64,000 nucleotides of DNA, taken from assembly GCF_900114495.1 (NCBI RefSeq), contig NZ_FOZI01000003.1, forward strand, positions 496,001 to 560,000, in the 5' to 3' direction. Under the pieces are notes generated by a model. It ran no database searches. It worked only from the letters and a program-made list of their open reading frames with translations, and was not told where the DNA came from. This DNA is from Dyella sp. OK004. Lineage in GTDB: Bacteria > Pseudomonadota > Gammaproteobacteria > Xanthomonadales > Rhodanobacteraceae. The translations under genes were made by a program, and so were the position numbers. Below are positions 34,538 through 44,959 of this stretch, in pieces (position 1 is the first letter of the stretch; every line of letters starts with the position of its first letter).

Positions 34538-35563
34538 ATGGCGAAGACCATGCGAGCGGCAGTCGTCCACACATTCGGCAAGCCGCTGACGATCGATGAG
34601 ATACCGATCCCCGTGCCGGGCTATGGCGAAGTGCTCGTCAAGATTGTTTCGACCGGCGTATGCCACACCGACCTTCACGCCGCCGACGGCGACTGGCCGG
34701 TCAAACCAACGCCATCTTTTGTTCCGGGCCACGAGGGTGCCGGCTTTGTCGCCGCAATCGGGCCGGGTGTGAAGCATCTCAAGGAGGGCGACCCCGTCGG
34801 TATTGCCTGGCTGCACGATGCCTGCGGTGGATGCGAATACTGCACCGACGGCTGGGAGACGCTGTGCGAATCGCAGCACAACAGCGGCTACAGCGTGAAT
34901 GGCACGTTCGCGGAATACGCTATCGGTTCGGCAGCCTATGTCGCCCGTCTGCCGGCCAGCCCGGATTTTGCGGCGCTTGCACCGATACTTTGCGCAGGCG
35001 TCACCACCTATAAAGGCATCAAGGAAACGGAGGCAAAGCCGGGCGAATGGATTGCCATCTCCGGTATTGGTGGTCTGGGCCACATCGCCATCCAGTATGC
35101 CAAGGCGATGGGTTTGTACGTCGCCGCGCTCGATGTCACCCAAGAGAAGCTCGACCTGGCCCGGCAGCTCGGCGCGGATATCGCCGTCAATGCCAAAGCG
35201 CCGGATGCCGCGGCGCAGATCGTGAAGCAGACGGGTGGCGGCGCGCATGGCGTGCTGGTCACCGCGGTATCGCCGCCGGCCTTCAATCAGGCGCTACACA
35301 TGGCACGACGCAAAGGCACCGTGAGCCTTGTTGGCTTGCCTCCTGGTGATTTTTCGACCCCCATCTTCGATGTTGTGCTGAAGCGCATCACCTTGCGGGG
35401 ATCGATAGTCGGCACGCGCAAGGATCTTGCCGAAGCCCTGGCTTTCGCGGCCGATGGCAAGGTGCGCGCCCATATTCACAAGGCCAAGCTGACCGACATC
35501 AACCAGGTATTCGCGGACCTTAAGGCCGGCAAGATCGACGGGCGGATCGTCATCGACTTGTAG
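34538..35563 (+). CDS. adhP: Zinc-dependent alcohol dehydrogenase, AdhP type
   Basis: 341-residue medium-chain alcohol dehydrogenase. Catalytic zinc ligands are visible in TGVCHTDLHA and PGHEGAG, and the structural-zinc loop in ACGGCEYCTDGWETLC. The nucleotide fold has GIGGLGHIAIQYAKAMG, and the following YVAALDV favours NAD. Length and motifs match bacterial AdhP/AdhA ethanol dehydrogenases, which oxidise ethanol or reduce acetaldehyde during oxygen-limited fermentation. gaggagcag lies upstream of the start. A perfect FNR box precedes it, matching Anr control of adhA in Pseudomonas. A hairpin follows the stop. Confidence 0.92.
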   Translation: MAKTMRAAVVHTFGKPLTIDEIPIPVPGYGEVLVKIVSTGVCHTDLHAADGDWPVKPTPSFVPGHEGAGFVAAIGPGVKHLKEGDPVGIAWLHDACGGCEYCTDGWETLCESQHNSGYSVNGTFAEYAIGSAAYVARLPASPDFAALAPILCAGVTTYKGIKETEAKPGEWIAISGIGGLGHIAIQYAKAMGLYVAALDVTQEKLDLARQLGADIAVNAKAPDAAAQIVKQTGGGAHGVLVTAVSPPAFNQALHMARRKGTVSLVGLPPGDFSTPIFDVVLKRITLRGSIVGTRKDLAEALAFAADGKVRAHIHKAKLTDINQVFADLKAGKIDGRIVIDL

Positions 35564-35574
35564 ACGTTGCTTGA

Positions 35575-35605
35575 AACGCTCGTTTTTGGCTCAAGAGCGA
35601 GCGTT
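35575..35605 (+). terminator. Hairpin after adhP
   Basis: AACGCTCG and CGAGCGTT form an 8-bp stem with a 15-base loop, 12 bases after the adhP stop. No T-tract follows, so terminator function is uncertain. Confidence 0.4.
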
Positions 35606-35713
35606 GCCAATCACCCGACGATGGCTTGCGAAGCAAGCAGATCTACTCGGGGTATCCGTGAGATAGCACCAGCAATAAACATCCGTTGGCAGCACGAGCG
35701 TTGCTGACCGAAC

Positions 35714-36409
35714 TTAAATGTCGCCCGTGATCAGCGAGGCGTTAGTCAGCTTATCTTTGACGCTTACGACGCCGGGAACATTCTCCACCAGCACACGCAG
35801 CGCGTGACGCATGACGTCATTTGTAACGACACCATGAAGATCGACAGCGCCCTTGGTCACCTCAACCTGGATCGCCGAATGGGTGATCCATGGATGCCGC
35901 AGCATCTCTTGATAGATATGCGCCCGAATATCAGCATCCGGTATGTCGGCCACGCCTTCCTCTCTAGGCATAGCGTTGAGAAACACCCGCATAAGGTCTG
36001 CCCGACTGAGCATGCCTATGAGCCGACCTTGATGCATCACGGGCAAGCGCTTGATATGGTGCTTTTCCATGAGGTCTACCGCATCAACCAGAGGGGCGGT
36101 CTCGTCAATAGTCAGCACATTAGTCGTCATCAGGTCCCCCACCCGGCGACTGTGAGACTCCACATACTCCTGTGCCAGGCGTCGAGGTCCGAGAATGATT
36201 TCCAGCCAGCGTGGCCGCCGACGCTCGGTTCCAATCTCCGTCCGGCGCAGTAAGTCGCCCTCCGTCACTATGCCGATCAAGGCTCCGTGACCATCAACGA
36301 CAGGGAGCCCGCTCACCCTCACTCCCAGCATGATGCGCATCACGAGAGACACTCTGTCGGTGACAAGAGCGGTACGTACCTGGCAGGTCATGGCGTCGCT
36401 GACGATCAT
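35714..36409 (-). CDS. CBS-CBS-BON protein 2
   Basis: 231-residue paralogue of the protein at 26478, with CBS 1 (about 1-60, SLVMRIMLGVRVSGLPVVD), CBS 2 (about 93-150, KRLPVMHQGRLIGMLSRADL) and BON (about 165-230, VDLHGVVTNDVMRHALRVLV). The linker with LGPRRLAQEYVESH is also shared with paralogue 1. Nucleotide sensing through the CBS pair is the likely role. An FNR-type box and a good -10 (CATACT) lie upstream. It is the last gene of the box-bearing region. Confidence 0.88.
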   Translation of the reverse strand: MIVSDAMTCQVRTALVTDRVSLVMRIMLGVRVSGLPVVDGHGALIGIVTEGDLLRRTEIGTERRRPRWLEIILGPRRLAQEYVESHSRRVGDLMTTNVLTIDETAPLVDAVDLMEKHHIKRLPVMHQGRLIGMLSRADLMRVFLNAMPREEGVADIPDADIRAHIYQEMLRHPWITHSAIQVEVTKGAVDLHGVVTNDVMRHALRVLVENVPGVVSVKDKLTNASLITGDI

Positions 36410-36462
36410 GATTCAGACCTCCTCTGACTGGCTCGAGTATGGGCAAGCCAAAAAAGGAAGGA

Positions 36463-36476
36463 TTGACGTATATCAA
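36463..36476 (-). promoter_or_regulatory. FNR/FixK-type box upstream of CBS-BON 2
   Basis: TTGATATACGTCAA on the minus strand, one mismatch from consensus. A -10-like CATACT lies at 36441-36436, 21 bases downstream, and the start codon at 36409. Confidence 0.75.
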
Positions 36477-36587
36477 TTCTTGAGCTGAATCACGCCTCCA
36501 TTTGAGCGCATAGCCGCCGAGAGAAAGTCATGGCGATGCGAGGGCTGCTAACGCGCAGGATGCCCACACCGCCAGACGACGTCCGTA

Positions 36588-37340
36588 TCAGTGATTATGC
36601 GTGCCCACAGGCGTTCCGTCGGACCAAGTGGGGGCTGGGACTAAGAACACGAGAATCGGCGGCAGCCCTTTCATTTGGGGCTGTTCTTTCGGGGAGAAGA
36701 ACCAATACGGGCTGGACATAACCGGCGAGCCCTCAGCGCCTGAACCCCAATCCTTGCCGTCTTTGACCAGGGTGTCGAACATGAGATGCGGCATGTTGTG
36801 GTCCCCTTCGTCGGTCAGATACGACGATTTCGACATCATGTAATCCATGGCGCCGCTTTCGAGGTCCGGCAGTTGTTTATTCGCGTACGCGGCTTGGACT
36901 GCCGACAGCATCTCCGCCTTGGAACGACCAGCCATCGCCATCTTGGCGCGCAGATTGAAGATGGGCACGATCGAACGTGCAGCTTGGGGGTTCAGGCAAT
37001 CGGCCGCCCTCACTTTCGGGCTCCAGAACTCGGGCCAGTCAAACGGTCCCGACCAACCTCTAGCCACCAAGCAGACAAACCCGTTCTTGCCTTTGACCGC
37101 TGTCTCGTAACCCTTGCGTCCCAGCACCAGGATCGTCGCATCACGGGAAATGGACGCCGGCGCCGCACTGCGTGCCAGGGCTATCTCCGCTTCCCGATCC
37201 GCCATGAGGTATTGCTCGATCGGGGCCATCTTCGGATAGGGTGTCGCGGCATCCTGTGCCATCGCCTGGTGTACCGCCCCAAGCCCGATAAGCAGGACAG
37301 AGCACTTCATCAAGAATGCGCCAATCTCGTTTTTACGCAT
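36588..37340 (-). CDS. Secreted protein of unknown function
   Basis: 250-residue exported protein. ATG 37340 is chosen over 37355 for the aagga just upstream and gives a signal peptide (about 10-29, cut near AMAQD). The mature protein has paired features such as DATILVLGRKGYETAVKGKN, LVARGWSGPF and DHNMPHLMFDTLVKDGKDWG, with two cysteines. No catalytic motif is recognised. It is separated from the FNR-box region by about 180 bases and lies upstream of a YciI gene on the same strand. No function assigned. Confidence 0.7.
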   Translation of the reverse strand: MRKNEIGAFLMKCSVLLIGLGAVHQAMAQDAATPYPKMAPIEQYLMADREAEIALARSAAPASISRDATILVLGRKGYETAVKGKNGFVCLVARGWSGPFDWPEFWSPKVRAADCLNPQAARSIVPIFNLRAKMAMAGRSKAEMLSAVQAAYANKQLPDLESGAMDYMMSKSSYLTDEGDHNMPHLMFDTLVKDGKDWGSGAEGSPVMSSPYWFFSPKEQPQMKGLPPILVFLVPAPTWSDGTPVGTHNH

Positions 37341-37428
37341 GGTCCTTCCCCACAATCGGTTATTTCATATAGAAACGTGCCGTGCGCCTGACCCTCCGCG
37401 CAGCACCCGTTCGCTGCTGCCGTACCGC

Positions 37429-37785
37429 TCAGTTTTCCGCGGGGGCGGGATTAAAGAAAATCTCTCGCACCTCGACCACGCCATGGAGCGCCTTGGCACC
37501 CTTGCGCATCCACGCCAACACCTCGTCCAGGTTCTCGGTTTCCAGTATCGAAAGACCGCCCACGAACTCTTTCGTCTCCAGATACGGCCCGTCGGTGACG
37601 AGCACCTCACCGTTGGGCTGCGACCGCAGTGTCACGGCCTTCGGGCTCACGCCGCACGCGAACTTCCTGACCCCAGCGGCGATCATTTCCTTGTTGAGCG
37701 CGTGGATGGCTTCGATGGTCGCTTCGGTGACGACGGACGGGTCAAAGTCATCGGGGAGGTAGGTAGAGATCAGATACTGCGGCAT
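37429..37785 (-). CDS. YciI/DGPF-domain protein
   Basis: 118-residue YCII-related protein. The typical DGPYLETKEFVGG block (about 66-78) and the start MPQYLISTYLPDD are clear; ferredoxin-like fold expected. Relatives are of uncertain function and often sit with ECF sigma factors, none of which is seen here. gaga lies upstream of the start. It has the same orientation as the VOC gene and the secreted protein. Confidence 0.85.
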   Translation of the reverse strand: MPQYLISTYLPDDFDPSVVTEATIEAIHALNKEMIAAGVRKFACGVSPKAVTLRSQPNGEVLVTDGPYLETKEFVGGLSILETENLDEVLAWMRKGAKALHGVVEVREIFFNPAPAEN

Positions 37786-38060
37786 TTTGGTCTCCTGATA
37801 GGGGCATCGGCCAGGCTGGTTGCCTGGCCTTCACTGTAGCGACGAACGGCAAGGCCGGATTTCGACAAGTTGCCCGGAAAAATTTTGGCTCTTTTCGCAT
37901 GGTGTTGCCCTCCGGGATCGTAAGCACTTCCCGCCTATGATTGGACTGCCCCGATAACGCTCCCTAATCACTAGCGCGAGTGACGTCATGGGTGCTGGCC
38001 AAGGTGTATGCCACCGCTCCTGAGAGTGAGTTCCCTCAGCCTGGATCCAGATGTTTCGCC

Positions 38061-38405
38061 TTAGCTTCGCCGTGCACTGGCAAACGTGATCCTGTTTCCG
38101 TCGGGATCGAGAATGCACATAACAAAGTAGCCGCGGGTTTCCTCAATGGGTCCTGGCTCCAGGCCTGCGTCGATCAAACGTTGGCGCTCAGGCTGCATGG
38201 GCAGAACGCCCAGGGTCAGATGGGTGTGGCCCGCGTTTTCAGATGCCTGGATGAGTTGTACTTCGGCCGAGTCGCTGAACTGGAACTCCACTTGGGTGGA
38301 GCTGGGTTGTCGAATGGGGCGGCGACCGAAGAGTTTTTCGTACCAGGGGGCACTGAGGCGTAAGTCGGAACAGCACACATGTGCAAATACCGTTGCAATG
38401 CTCAT
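38061..38405 (-). CDS. VOC-family (glyoxalase/bleomycin-resistance fold) protein
   Basis: 114-residue single VOC module. It opens MSIATVFAHVCCSDL and has the DPDGNRITFAS motif at the end, which normally carries a metal-ligand Glu; here the usual E is replaced by Ile or Thr (NRITF), so metal-dependent catalysis is doubtful. The first metal-ligand His is likely in FAHVCC. Substrate unknown. gagg precedes the start. Confidence 0.8.
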   Translation of the reverse strand: MSIATVFAHVCCSDLRLSAPWYEKLFGRRPIRQPSSTQVEFQFSDSAEVQLIQASENAGHTHLTLGVLPMQPERQRLIDAGLEPGPIEETRGYFVMCILDPDGNRITFASARRS

Positions 38406-38487
38406 GGTTCCTCCAGGTTACAAAAAAGCATGCCGGACATATCCCTTTCCTTCTAGTTCATCGCGCAGCTTCGCCGTCATCAGGTGG

Positions 38488-38589
38488 CGCTGGCAATGGC
38501 TGCTACTGGAAGACGTCACCACGGGTTTCATGTATCTGCGGCTGCATGACGCGGCATCACTGACTGCCATGCTCGGCATGAGGCCATGA
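38488..38589 (+). pseudogene. Possible remnant of a DUF72 (YecE-like) gene
   Basis: In one frame the sequence reads EDVTTGFMYLRLHD, close to the DUF72 core (DVTADFvYvRLHG). Neither end of a DUF72 protein is present and the frame closes at 38589. It lies in a 340-base stretch with no intact gene. A decayed gene is the best guess, with chance similarity possible. Confidence 0.35.
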
Positions 38590-38747
38590 AATCCCGAAGT
38601 TCCCTGCATTTTTCGTACCCACGCCGCGTCACGCGATCTGAGACTGCACGATGGCTGCATGAGCCATATCCGGGTTCACGCCGCTGTCACCCCACCCTAT
38701 TCGCGAATTATTTACGCTACGGCGCCCAGCCCTGCGGGGAGACCGCC

Positions 38748-39509
38748 ATGCGTAGGCGCGAAGAACACAGCGGAATGATCCTGCTCATCGAAGACGACCG
38801 CCATGTCGCCGAAGGCATTGGCGAGTTCCTCGACATCCGTGGCTTTACCGTGGATTACAGCTACGACGGCATCGGTGGATTACATCTGGCTGTGACGCAC
38901 GGCTACGACGCCATCGTGCTCGACCGCATGCTTCCCGACATGGATGGCCTGGAGGTTTGTCGCAAGTTGCGCAAGGAGGCCAGGAGGTCCACGCCCATCC
39001 TTATGCTCGCCGCTTGCGGGACGCTCGACGACAAACTGCTTGGGTTGGAGGCCGGCGCGGACGACTATCTGGTCCAACCTTTCGCCCTGCGCGAGCTGGA
39101 AGCCCGCATACGTGCCTTGATCCGTCGCGACCGGCGGCAAGTGTCGACGGAGATTCTCCGGGTTGGTGATCTAACCCTTGAAATGGGTGCGCGGCATTTG
39201 CAGCGTGGAGATCAATGGCTGACTGTTTCGCCCATTGGTCTAAAGCTCCTGGCGATTCTTATGCGTGAATCGCCACACATCGTCTCTCGTCAGGGTCTGG
39301 AGCGCGAAGTGTGGGGCGACGCGCCGCCTAACTCAGACACCTTGCGTACGCATATCTATCATTTGAGGCGGGTCATCGATCATCCATTCGACTCGCCGTT
39401 GCTGCATACGATTCAATCCGCGGGCTATCGAATGGCCGACTTGCAAGCTGAAGTTTCATTGCTTCACCGCAGTGCTGGCGATCATGTCCACGACCGACCG
39501 AGTGCGTAG
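38748..39509 (+). CDS. Atypical OmpR-family response regulator (orphan)
   Basis: 253-residue receiver plus winged-helix protein. The acidic pair (LLIEDDR) and D59 in AIVLDRMLPD are present, but the conserved Thr of the switch is Ala (LMLAACG, about 88) and the conserved Lys is Gln110 in DDYLVQPF. The winged helix (about 135-230) has LTVSPIGLKLLAILM and DTLRTHIYHLRRVI. ATG 38748 has gggga upstream. No kinase gene is adjacent. The changed switch residues suggest it acts without normal phosphorylation. Confidence 0.85.
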   Translation: MRRREEHSGMILLIEDDRHVAEGIGEFLDIRGFTVDYSYDGIGGLHLAVTHGYDAIVLDRMLPDMDGLEVCRKLRKEARRSTPILMLAACGTLDDKLLGLEAGADDYLVQPFALRELEARIRALIRRDRRQVSTEILRVGDLTLEMGARHLQRGDQWLTVSPIGLKLLAILMRESPHIVSRQGLEREVWGDAPPNSDTLRTHIYHLRRVIDHPFDSPLLHTIQSAGYRMADLQAEVSLLHRSAGDHVHDRPSA

Positions 39510-39953
39510 CGTGGTTCTTGTCATCCTTTTTTCACGTTACTGACGTTCACTTAATCGCGCCGCATTGGTCATGGAAAGAATCGCCGAGAAGCATGCAAGA
39601 ATCGAGAAGTACGCAGGATGCTTACCTAACAAGGGGGATTGTTTTCCTGCGGAATTGATTAGACATGGCATATCGTTTCGGTTGGTTATGGGCTTTCCGT
39701 AAAGCCCGCAGCTTGGACGTCTCTTTCGTCCGGGCCATATGGGGAGCGACGAGGTACGTGCTCCTCGGAAACTCGGGCCACCTTGTTTCACGACGAAGAA
39801 AGATCTACCGGCTTACGCGCCGCGAGATACATTTGCAGTAGCAACCAGCCTTAGCGGCGCGCGCTTTTCTCCTCCCCCTGCTTGCAGGGGGAGGGAGCCA
39901 AGAATTCGCGCCGCTGAGGTTCGACGCTAAATCAGGACGACAGGTGTGTAGCC
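39510..39953. other. Non-coding region with a repeat hairpin
   Basis: No convincing gene. Short frames are present without family features. The notable element is the single-hairpin repeat copy at 39869-39898, close to the NmrA-type gene end. Confidence 0.45.
39869..39898. repeat. CTCCCCCTGC palindrome, single hairpin copy
   Basis: CTCCTCCCCCTG-CTTG-CAGGGGGAGG hairpin. It matches the outer end of the composite repeats at 44144, 58760 and 62736 and is preceded by the same GCGCGCTTTTCTCCTCC context. It could also act as a bidirectional terminator. Confidence 0.7.
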
Positions 39954-40823
39954 TCAGGCTGCTGTCGTGATTTCGGTGGCAAAGCCACGATAGGAATGCA
40001 GCGGCCGGCCCAACAAGTTCGTCAGGCGCTCGACATCGCCCGCTTCGGGGATCATGCCTTCGCTGACGAAGCGCTCGGCCATCAGGCGCATCTCATACGC
40101 CATCCACTTCGGCATGAAGCTGGCCATGTTCTGCTCGAACCCTGCAAGATCATCGCCGCCATATGCCACGGGACGTCCCAGTACATCCGACCAGATCGCA
40201 GCCACATCCGAGCCCGTCAACGTGTCAGGGCCGACCAGGTTGATCGTTTCGACAGGCAATGTAGCGGGGGCTTGGTCCCGACGAATCAGCTCGATGGCGG
40301 CGACTTCGGCGATATCGCGCGCATCGACCATGGCGATGCCCTTGCTACCGATCGGCATCGGATAGACGCCATGATTGAGGACCACATCCTTGATCGTGTG
40401 CTCGTTGTCGATGAAGTAGCTCGGACGCAGGATCGTGGCGCTGAAGCCCATCTGTTCGAGCATCCGCTCGGCGCCGAACTTCACCGCGAAGTGCGGCACG
40501 TTCACGAAGCGGTCCGCATGGATGACCGACAGATAGACGACACGCTCGACTCCCGCCTCACGGGCAACGTTGAGCGTGATGATCGCCTGGGTGAATTCAT
40601 CGCCGGTGACAGCATTGAGCAGAAACAAAGTGCTGACACCATCAAACGCGGCGCGCAGCGTATCGATGTCGAGCAGGTCTCCCTGGACCACGTCGACGCC
40701 AGCGGGGAATTGAGCCTTCGACGGGTCGCGGGTGAGCACGCGCACCGAGGCGCCGCGCTTGACGAGCTGGTCGACGACATGGCGGCCGACGCGGCCGGTG
40801 GCACCAGTAACGAGGATAGTCAT
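39954..40823 (-). CDS. NmrA-like NAD(P)-binding protein
   Basis: 289-residue atypical SDR of the NmrA/QOR2-like group. The dinucleotide motif is TGATGRVGRHVV at the N-terminus and the second beta-strand ends VRVLTRDPSK, suggesting NADP. No catalytic YxxxK in the usual place; family members act as redox-sensing regulators or quinone reductases. The LysR gene at 40929 is divergent, 105 bases away, a typical arrangement for regulator and target. Confidence 0.85.
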   Translation of the reverse strand: MTILVTGATGRVGRHVVDQLVKRGASVRVLTRDPSKAQFPAGVDVVQGDLLDIDTLRAAFDGVSTLFLLNAVTGDEFTQAIITLNVAREAGVERVVYLSVIHADRFVNVPHFAVKFGAERMLEQMGFSATILRPSYFIDNEHTIKDVVLNHGVYPMPIGSKGIAMVDARDIAEVAAIELIRRDQAPATLPVETINLVGPDTLTGSDVAAIWSDVLGRPVAYGGDDLAGFEQNMASFMPKWMAYEMRLMAERFVSEGMIPEAGDVERLTNLLGRPLHSYRGFATEITTAA

Positions 40824-40928
40824 GGAATTACTCCGGGTTGGGTTGAGAACACACCCGACATGTTATTGATCCAATTTTCGGCGAATAGCCGTTAAAATTA
40901 GACGCCCCGTCCCACTGGTGAGACACAT

Positions 40929-41822
40929 ATGGACCTGCTCGCGCTCGCCGACTTCAACCTGGTGGCCCGCCATGGCGGGTTTGGCAGAGCCGCCCGCGAA
41001 GCCGGCCGCCCGAAGGCGACCCTGTCCCGGAGGGTGGCCGAGTTGGAAGCCAGCCTGGACCTGCGCTTGTTCGAGCGAGGCGCGCGATCCCTCAAGCTCA
41101 CCGAAGAGGGCCGCGCTCTGTTCGAACGAACGGGCCTCTTGCTGACCGAGCTTGAGGAAACGGCCACAGCGATCGCCTCAGGTGGACACGCCGCCCGCGG
41201 TCGATTGCGAATCAGCGCGCCGCTGCTCTTTTCGCAAGCCGCCATGGGAAAACTGGCGGCGGGTTTTGCGCTTCGGTATCCGGAGGTGCAGTTGGAGATC
41301 ACCGCGGAAGATCGCGCCGTGGACATGATTGAAGAAGCCTATGACCTGGTCATTCGCGTCAATCCGGAACCTGATGCAACGCTTGTCGGGCGCATCTTCC
41401 TTCGTGATCGGCTGGTGGTTGTCGCGAGCCCGAACCTGCCACTTCCCGCCGACGGCGGACCGGTGCCTACCGTAACCCGCGGACCCATGACGCAGGCAGA
41501 AATCTGGACGGTGGCGACGCCCTCGGGGCCATTGACCATAGCGGCCAAGCCCGTGCTCAGCCTGTCATCGCTCATCATGGCTCGCGATGCCGTTCGCATG
41601 GGTGTCGGCGCCGCGCGCCTCCCCCTGTCGTTGGCCATCCCGGATCTGGCCGCCGGAACGCTGGTGCATTGGGGTGACGTGGAAGGGCCTGAGATCGCCC
41701 TTTGGGTGCTTTACCCCACGCGGCGATTGCTGAGCGCTCGCGTGTCGGCGTTCCTGGACTATCTCAGGGAAGCCTTCCCACTGGGTACGCCCGACGAACT
41801 CGCCGCCTATATCGGGAGATGA
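40929..41822 (+). CDS. LysR-family transcriptional regulator
   Basis: 297-residue LysR protein. N-terminal winged helix (about 1-60; FGRAAREAGRPKATLSRRVA) and C-terminal substrate-binding domain (about 90-290; GRLRISAPLLFSQAAMG). It resembles the group that controls divergently encoded oxidoreductases, so the NmrA-like gene is the likely target. The inducer is unknown. The gap between the genes contains AT-rich sequence (40857-40905) where an operator would be expected, but I could not mark a definite site. Confidence 0.88.
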   Translation: MDLLALADFNLVARHGGFGRAAREAGRPKATLSRRVAELEASLDLRLFERGARSLKLTEEGRALFERTGLLLTELEETATAIASGGHAARGRLRISAPLLFSQAAMGKLAAGFALRYPEVQLEITAEDRAVDMIEEAYDLVIRVNPEPDATLVGRIFLRDRLVVVASPNLPLPADGGPVPTVTRGPMTQAEIWTVATPSGPLTIAAKPVLSLSSLIMARDAVRMGVGAARLPLSLAIPDLAAGTLVHWGDVEGPEIALWVLYPTRRLLSARVSAFLDYLREAFPLGTPDELAAYIGR

Positions 41823-41870
41823 AGGTTCTCTCGTCGCTCAAGGGAGCCTCGAATAACTGACCTTCAAGTT

Positions 41871-41983
41871 CGTCATCCCGGCGAAAGCCGGGATCCAGCG
41901 ACTTTAAATTCTTGAAGAGCAAAGGCACTGGATTCCGGCTTTCGCCGAAGCGCTTTACAACAGCGAAGCTGGTCAATGACGAG
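41871..41983. repeat. CGTCATCCCGGCGAAAGC repeat pair
   Basis: The sequence CGTCATCCCGGCGAAAGCCG at 41871 and an inverted relative, CTGGATTCCGGCTTTCGCCG near 41930, are arranged around a short spacer, ending in CAATGACGAG. This type of dispersed element is common in proteobacteria. It lies between the LysR gene and the CocE-like gene. Confidence 0.75.
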
Positions 41984-42023
41984 TAAGAAGAGGTTATTCG
42001 AGCGTTTCACCCGCTGACGCTAG

Positions 42024-44015
<1,992 letters not shown>

Positions 44016-44525
44016 ATGAGCTCCCCTGGTGGTGATGCCGCCGACTATAAGAAGAATCGGCGCGTGGGGATATTGCGCAGTGCCGCACGGTTGCCTTGTT
44101 GCGCCCTCCGATTAGCAATGAGTCTCAGCGACGTGAATGGTGGGCTCCCTCCCCTGCTCGCGACGCGAAGCTAGTCCCGTGGGACAGGGGAGGGTTGGGG
44201 AGGGGTGAGTACTTAAGGAAGAGCATCGGGGGAGGTTTTCTTAAGGGCTTACCCCCTCCCAGCCTCCCCCTGCTCGCAGGGGGAGGAGCGCCATCGGAGC
44301 TTCGATCAGGCTCGCTCAACGCGCCGACATCATCGCGACACCGCGACGAAGAAAACCCTGACAGACGCGCGATGCATCCTTTGCTACGTTCGGTCAGTCA
44401 CCGACGCCGTCTCTGAAAGGGCTACGTCGGTGACCATGGCAGCGATGCTGTGGAAGAAGCGCGGATCGTGGGAGCGTTGGACCTCACACGACCCGCTAAC
44501 CAAACCAACTAGATAGGAGTTGATT
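44016..44525. other. Intergenic region with composite repeat
   Basis: No gene seen. The main content is the composite repeat at 44144-44289 with its flank gattagcaatgagtctcagc at 44110, and then the leader of the small gene at 44526. Confidence 0.5.
44144..44289. repeat. Composite inverted repeat, copy A
   Basis: About 146 bases running from GCTCCCTCCCCTGCTCGCGA to CCTGCTCGCAGGGGGAGGAG. Inside are GACGCGAAGCTAGTCCCGTG and TTGGGGAGGGGTGAGTACTT. Closely similar copies lie at 58760 and 62736, with single hairpins at 39869 and 47339. The structure is consistent with a REP/BIME-like or MITE-like family. Confidence 0.8.
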
Positions 44526-44864
44526 GTGGCTACGCCCGATCATACGGCACCTGTTCGCCTGTCGGATCCCCCCGACGAAAAATCCACCGCTCCACGCGAC
44601 CGCTCGCGCCCTTCCACAGGCGCGACGAGAGGGGCGCGCAAGCGCCGATCCATCAAGCTCACCGGCATCGCCATTGCGGTGGACGCGGTCACGTGTGTGC
44701 TTGCACGCAATGAGAAACTTCGTGGTGTGCAAGATCACAGCAATCCGGCTGAAGCGACGTACGATCCACTGACGCTGGAATGCAGCGGCGGATTACTCGT
44801 CGCGGTTCACTTTCTGAAGCAGTACGCCAGGAAAGTTAAGCAAGGGAAAGTGACAGACGACTAG
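44526..44864 (+). CDS. Hypothetical basic protein
   Basis: 112-residue protein of unknown function. A GTG at 44526 is chosen because taggag lies six bases upstream; TTG 44520 is also in frame. The first 45 residues are rich in Arg, Lys, Ser and Pro (DRSRPSTGATRGARKRRS) and likely disordered; the rest (about 46-112) is a small domain with IAIAVDAVTCVLARN and LECSGGLLVAVHFLKQYARK. No recognised family. It stands alone, with a repeat upstream. Confidence 0.5.
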   Translation: MATPDHTAPVRLSDPPDEKSTAPRDRSRPSTGATRGARKRRSIKLTGIAIAVDAVTCVLARNEKLRGVQDHSNPAEATYDPLTLECSGGLLVAVHFLKQYARKVKQGKVTDD

Positions 44865-44959
44865 CGGCCAATGATCACCCGCGACACATCGCGTTATGAG
44901 CACGGTGTGTCGCACCTGGGTGGCTGGTTGCTTGGAGCGCCCCTTCCCAGCTGGCACGC

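Noticed and set aside
39537-39791. 84-residue minus-strand frame in the 39.5-39.95 kb gap
   Set aside because: No ribosome binding site, no recognisable domain, low-complexity composition.
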